Shown: positions 62,274-64,000 of the stretch, in pieces
Layout of the letters: each line of letters begins with the position of its first letter
How positions within the stretch are numbered: position 1 is the first letter of the stretch
Assembly: GCF_002850745.1 (NCBI RefSeq)
Contig: NZ_KZ559467.1
Location: 62,001 to 126,000, forward strand
Direction: 5' to 3'
Source of the DNA: Nonomuraea indica
GTDB taxonomy: Bacteria > Actinomycetota > Actinomycetes > Streptosporangiales > Streptosporangiaceae
Length of the DNA stretch: 64,000 nt
The notes under the pieces: generated by a model
The model's database searches: none
Told to the model about the DNA's origin: nothing
Seen by the model: the letters and a program-made list of their open reading frames with translations, nothing else
Translations under genes and position numbers: made by a program

Positions 62274-62591
62274 TCAGCGTGGGCGGCTGAGGGCGGCCTC
62301 GGCCAGATCCGTCCAGGTCCCGGCGGAGGAGTGGGGCACGACCACCCAGTCCTTCACCACCCTGCCCCGCCCCGAGGGGTCGAACAGGGACGCGCCAGGC
62401 AGCCCGAGCGCGGCCGTGTGTTCGGGAGTGTCCCTGACGAGCCGGAACACCATCGCGCCGTCGCGCCACAGGCTCGCGAACACCTTGCCCGCCTGGTCCT
62501 TGAGCGCGGGGCTCCCCATCATCGTGGAGACCCGTACACCCAGGTCGGCCAGCTCGGCGCCGACCTGCCTGAAGTCCTCTTCCGCGCTCAT
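62274..62591 (-). CDS. TfoX/MmcQ-YjbR-like small protein
   Basis: A 105-residue protein: VSTMMGSPALKDQAGKVFASLW at the start, ASLFDPSGRGRVVKDWVVVP near the end. This matches the pattern of small TfoX-N/YjbR-type domains (short beta barrel with a conserved GM-G-P motif). The function is unknown. It has no obvious role in glycan synthesis and lies between pseG and pseI on the minus strand with 182 bp upstream that hold no gene. Its start is ATG 62591. Confidence 0.6.
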   Translation of the reverse strand: MSAEEDFRQVGAELADLGVRVSTMMGSPALKDQAGKVFASLWRDGAMVFRLVRDTPEHTAALGLPGASLFDPSGRGRVVKDWVVVPHSSAGTWTDLAEAALSRPR

Positions 62592-62760
62592 CGTCAGTAG
62601 GTCCCCAACTCCATGGCGGTGTGGCCGGGCGGCTGGTCGTGGCCGGGGCCGCTCCCGTGTGACGCGATCGCCGCGGCTCCGCCTTCCGGCAGCACGGCGA
62701 TCACGTTAGTCGCCCCGGCGGTGCCGATCAAGGCCGGGAAGGGGCCCCGTGCCCTCGCCT

Positions 62761-62790
62761 CCTGGGACCCCGTCTAGACGAGGTCCCAGG
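62761..62790 (-). terminator. Palindrome at the 3' end of pseI
   Basis: CCTGGGACCCCGT (62761-62773) is complementary, with one mismatch, to ACGAGGTCCCAGG (62778-62790); CTAG is in the middle. It spans the pseI stop codon and can form a 13-bp hairpin, probably the operon's terminator. Confidence 0.55.
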
Positions 62791-63817
62791 TGAGCGGGGT
62801 GCCGAGCGGGACGTCGCGGGTGAAGCGGCGGCCCATCACCTCGGCCAGCGCCGCGGGGGGCAGCCCGCCGGCGGGCCGGACGGACCGGACGTTGCCGTCG
62901 GTCACCGCCTCGCCCGCGCGCACGTCCCTGACCACGTACAGCGACCGGCGGAAGCGCAGCCCCTCGCGCTCCGACGGCCGCGGCCCCAGCTCCGGCCGCC
63001 CGAGCGCCTCCCAGGCGCGCCCGCTCTCGGTGACGAGCGCCGCCAGTTCGCCGGGCTCCAGCGAGAAGGCCGCGTCCACCCCGCCGCCCCGCCGGTCGAG
63101 CGTGACGTGCTTCTCGATCAGGCAGGCGCCGAGGGCCACGGCGGCGAGGGCGGCGCCGAGTCCCGGTGTGTGGTCGGAGACGCCGACCACGGCCCCGGTC
63201 AGCCCGGCCAGCAGCGGCAGCGCGCGCAGGTTGCTCTCGGCCGGGTCGGCGGGATAGCTCGCCGTGCAGGCCAGCACGGCGAGCTGGGCGCACCCGGCCT
63301 CGCGGGCGGCGCGCACGGCCGCGTCGATCTCGCCGGCCGACGCCATGCCGGTGGACAGGATCAGCGGCTTGCCGGTGGCGGCGGCGAGCCGGATCAGCGG
63401 CAGGTCCACGATCTCCGACGACGCGATCTTGTACGCCGGGACGTCCAGCTTCTCCAGCAGGTCCACGGCGGTGGGGTCGAACGGGGACGAGAACGCGACC
63501 AGGCCCCGCTGCCGGGCCCTGGCGAAGATGGGCTCGTGCCACTCCCAGGGCGTGTGGGCCCGCTCGTAGAGGTCGTAGAGGCGCTCGCCGCCCCACAGCT
63601 CGTGCCCGTCGCCGAGCCGGAACGCCGGCCCGTCGGCGTTGACCGTGATCGTGTCGGGCCGGTAGGTCTGCAGCTTGACCGCGTGCGCGCCGGCGTCGGC
63701 CGCCGCGTCCACGATCGCCAGGGCCCGCTGGAGGCTGCCGTCGTGGTTGCCGGACATCTCGGCGATGACGAACGGCGGATGGCCCGCCCCGACGGCGCGG
63801 CCCGCGATCGTGATCAT
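62774..63817 (-). CDS. pseI: Pseudaminic acid synthase PseI (NeuB family)
   Basis: A 347-residue enzyme that condenses phosphoenolpyruvate with the PseG product to form pseudaminic acid. The NeuB barrel (about 1-270) has VIAEMSGNHDGSLQRA, where the SGNHDGSL pattern resembles PseI more than sialic acid synthases, then KLQTYRPDTIT, STGMAS and IEKHVTLDRRGGGVD. The SAF (antifreeze-like) domain covers about 288-347 (RSLYVVRDVRAGEAVT). Its ATG overlaps the stop of the GNAT gene at 63814-63817 by 4 bp. It is the second gene or later of an operon extending beyond the window. Catalytic residues all appear present. Confidence 0.94.
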   Translation of the reverse strand: MITIAGRAVGAGHPPFVIAEMSGNHDGSLQRALAIVDAAADAGAHAVKLQTYRPDTITVNADGPAFRLGDGHELWGGERLYDLYERAHTPWEWHEPIFARARQRGLVAFSSPFDPTAVDLLEKLDVPAYKIASSEIVDLPLIRLAAATGKPLILSTGMASAGEIDAAVRAAREAGCAQLAVLACTASYPADPAESNLRALPLLAGLTGAVVGVSDHTPGLGAALAAVALGACLIEKHVTLDRRGGGVDAAFSLEPGELAALVTESGRAWEALGRPELGPRPSEREGLRFRRSLYVVRDVRAGEAVTDGNVRSVRPAGGLPPAALAEVMGRRFTRDVPLGTPLTWDLV

Positions 63818-64000
63818 GTGGGGTCCTTCCTGGTCAGCTCGACGGTGACGACGTCCACGGGCGTCCCGTCCACCTCGCGCCGGTGGACGCCGACCTCGGC
63901 GAAGCCGAAGCGGCGGTGCAGCCGCCGGACCGGTTCGTTGCCCGCGAGCACCTGGCCGCGCAGCGTGGTCAGGCCGAGCGGGCCGAAGGCGTGGCCGATC
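63814..64000 (-). CDS. pseH: GNAT acetyltransferase, PseH type, 5' end outside window
   Basis: The last 61 codons of a gene running in from the right edge. The readable sequence includes TTLRGQVLAGNEPVRRLHRR and FGFAEVGVHRREVDGTPVDV and ends ELTRKDPT. The LRGQVLAGNEPVRRLHRRFGF pattern is the C-terminal acetyl-CoA helix and strand of PseH-like GNATs. Its stop overlaps the pseI start (ATGA). PseH would acetylate the 4-amino group of the PseC product, the step missing from the other genes. It was missed as an open frame because the start is beyond the window. Only the family can be judged, not the full length. Confidence 0.75.
   Translation of the reverse strand, partial: IGHAFGPLGLTTLRGQVLAGNEPVRRLHRRFGFAEVGVHRREVDGTPVDVVTVELTRKDPT

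Overview
The window is very GC-rich, with GTG and TTG starts, Shine-Dalgarno-led operons and many start/stop overlaps. It comes from an actinomycete chromosome. The order anti-sigma-D-like gene / DUF5319 gene / guaB / guaB3 is the order known from mycobacteria and other actinobacteria. Together with the SARP-BTAD, LAL-LuxR and WXG100-like genes it suggests a filamentous actinomycete, possibly of the Streptosporangiales; that last step is inference. I see no rRNA, tRNA, CRISPR array, insertion sequence or prophage. At least 51 protein-coding genes can be supported; the first and last are cut by the window ends.

Layout. (1) 1-4.8 kb: end of an RsdA-like anti-sigma factor, DUF5319 gene, a TrmB/LuxR-type regulator, guaB and guaB3; guaA lies 40 kb away at 44.6-46.1 kb. 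(2) 5.1-7.7 kb: ArsC-like protein, MerR regulator with a recognisable operator, quinone oxidoreductase. (3) 7.7-14.2 kb: an N-acetylgalactosamine-type catabolic operon (SIS isomerase/deaminase, deacetylase, PfkB kinase, class II aldolase) divergent from its DeoR regulator, then glpD. (4) 14.2-24.4 kb: secreted subtilase with two PKD domains, TetR regulator, a small beta-rich protein, a WXG100-like pair, a 1499-residue P-type ATPase with a decayed second ATPase half, and an HTH-remnant/HbhA-like fusion. (5) 24.4-30.1 kb: four overlapping genes (two NTF2-like proteins, alpha/beta hydrolase, DUF1579 protein) with a 34-bp repeat array upstream and a SARP regulator next to it. (6) 30.3-46.1 kb: small secreted proteins, a short LAL regulator, Ser/Thr kinase plus beta-propeller lipoprotein, GabD2-type dehydrogenase, RTX-like secreted protein, SDRs, Lrp regulator with a PLP decarboxylase, guaA. 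(7) 46.2-64 kb: a surface-glycan region.

The glycan region is the most interesting part. It carries genes matching all six steps of CMP-pseudaminic acid synthesis (PseB, PseC, PseH, PseG, PseI, PseF) on two strands, with a multidomain GT2 glycosyltransferase, a methyltransferase-like protein and an unrecognised gene that may be a transferase. Divergent from these is a tight five-gene operon: acyl carrier protein, FabG-like reductase, AMP-ligase, LuxE-like synthetase and LuxC-like acyl reductase. There is no luciferase. I infer that the operon makes or activates an acyl or aldehyde unit that decorates the nonulosonate glycan; this combination deserves experimental follow-up.
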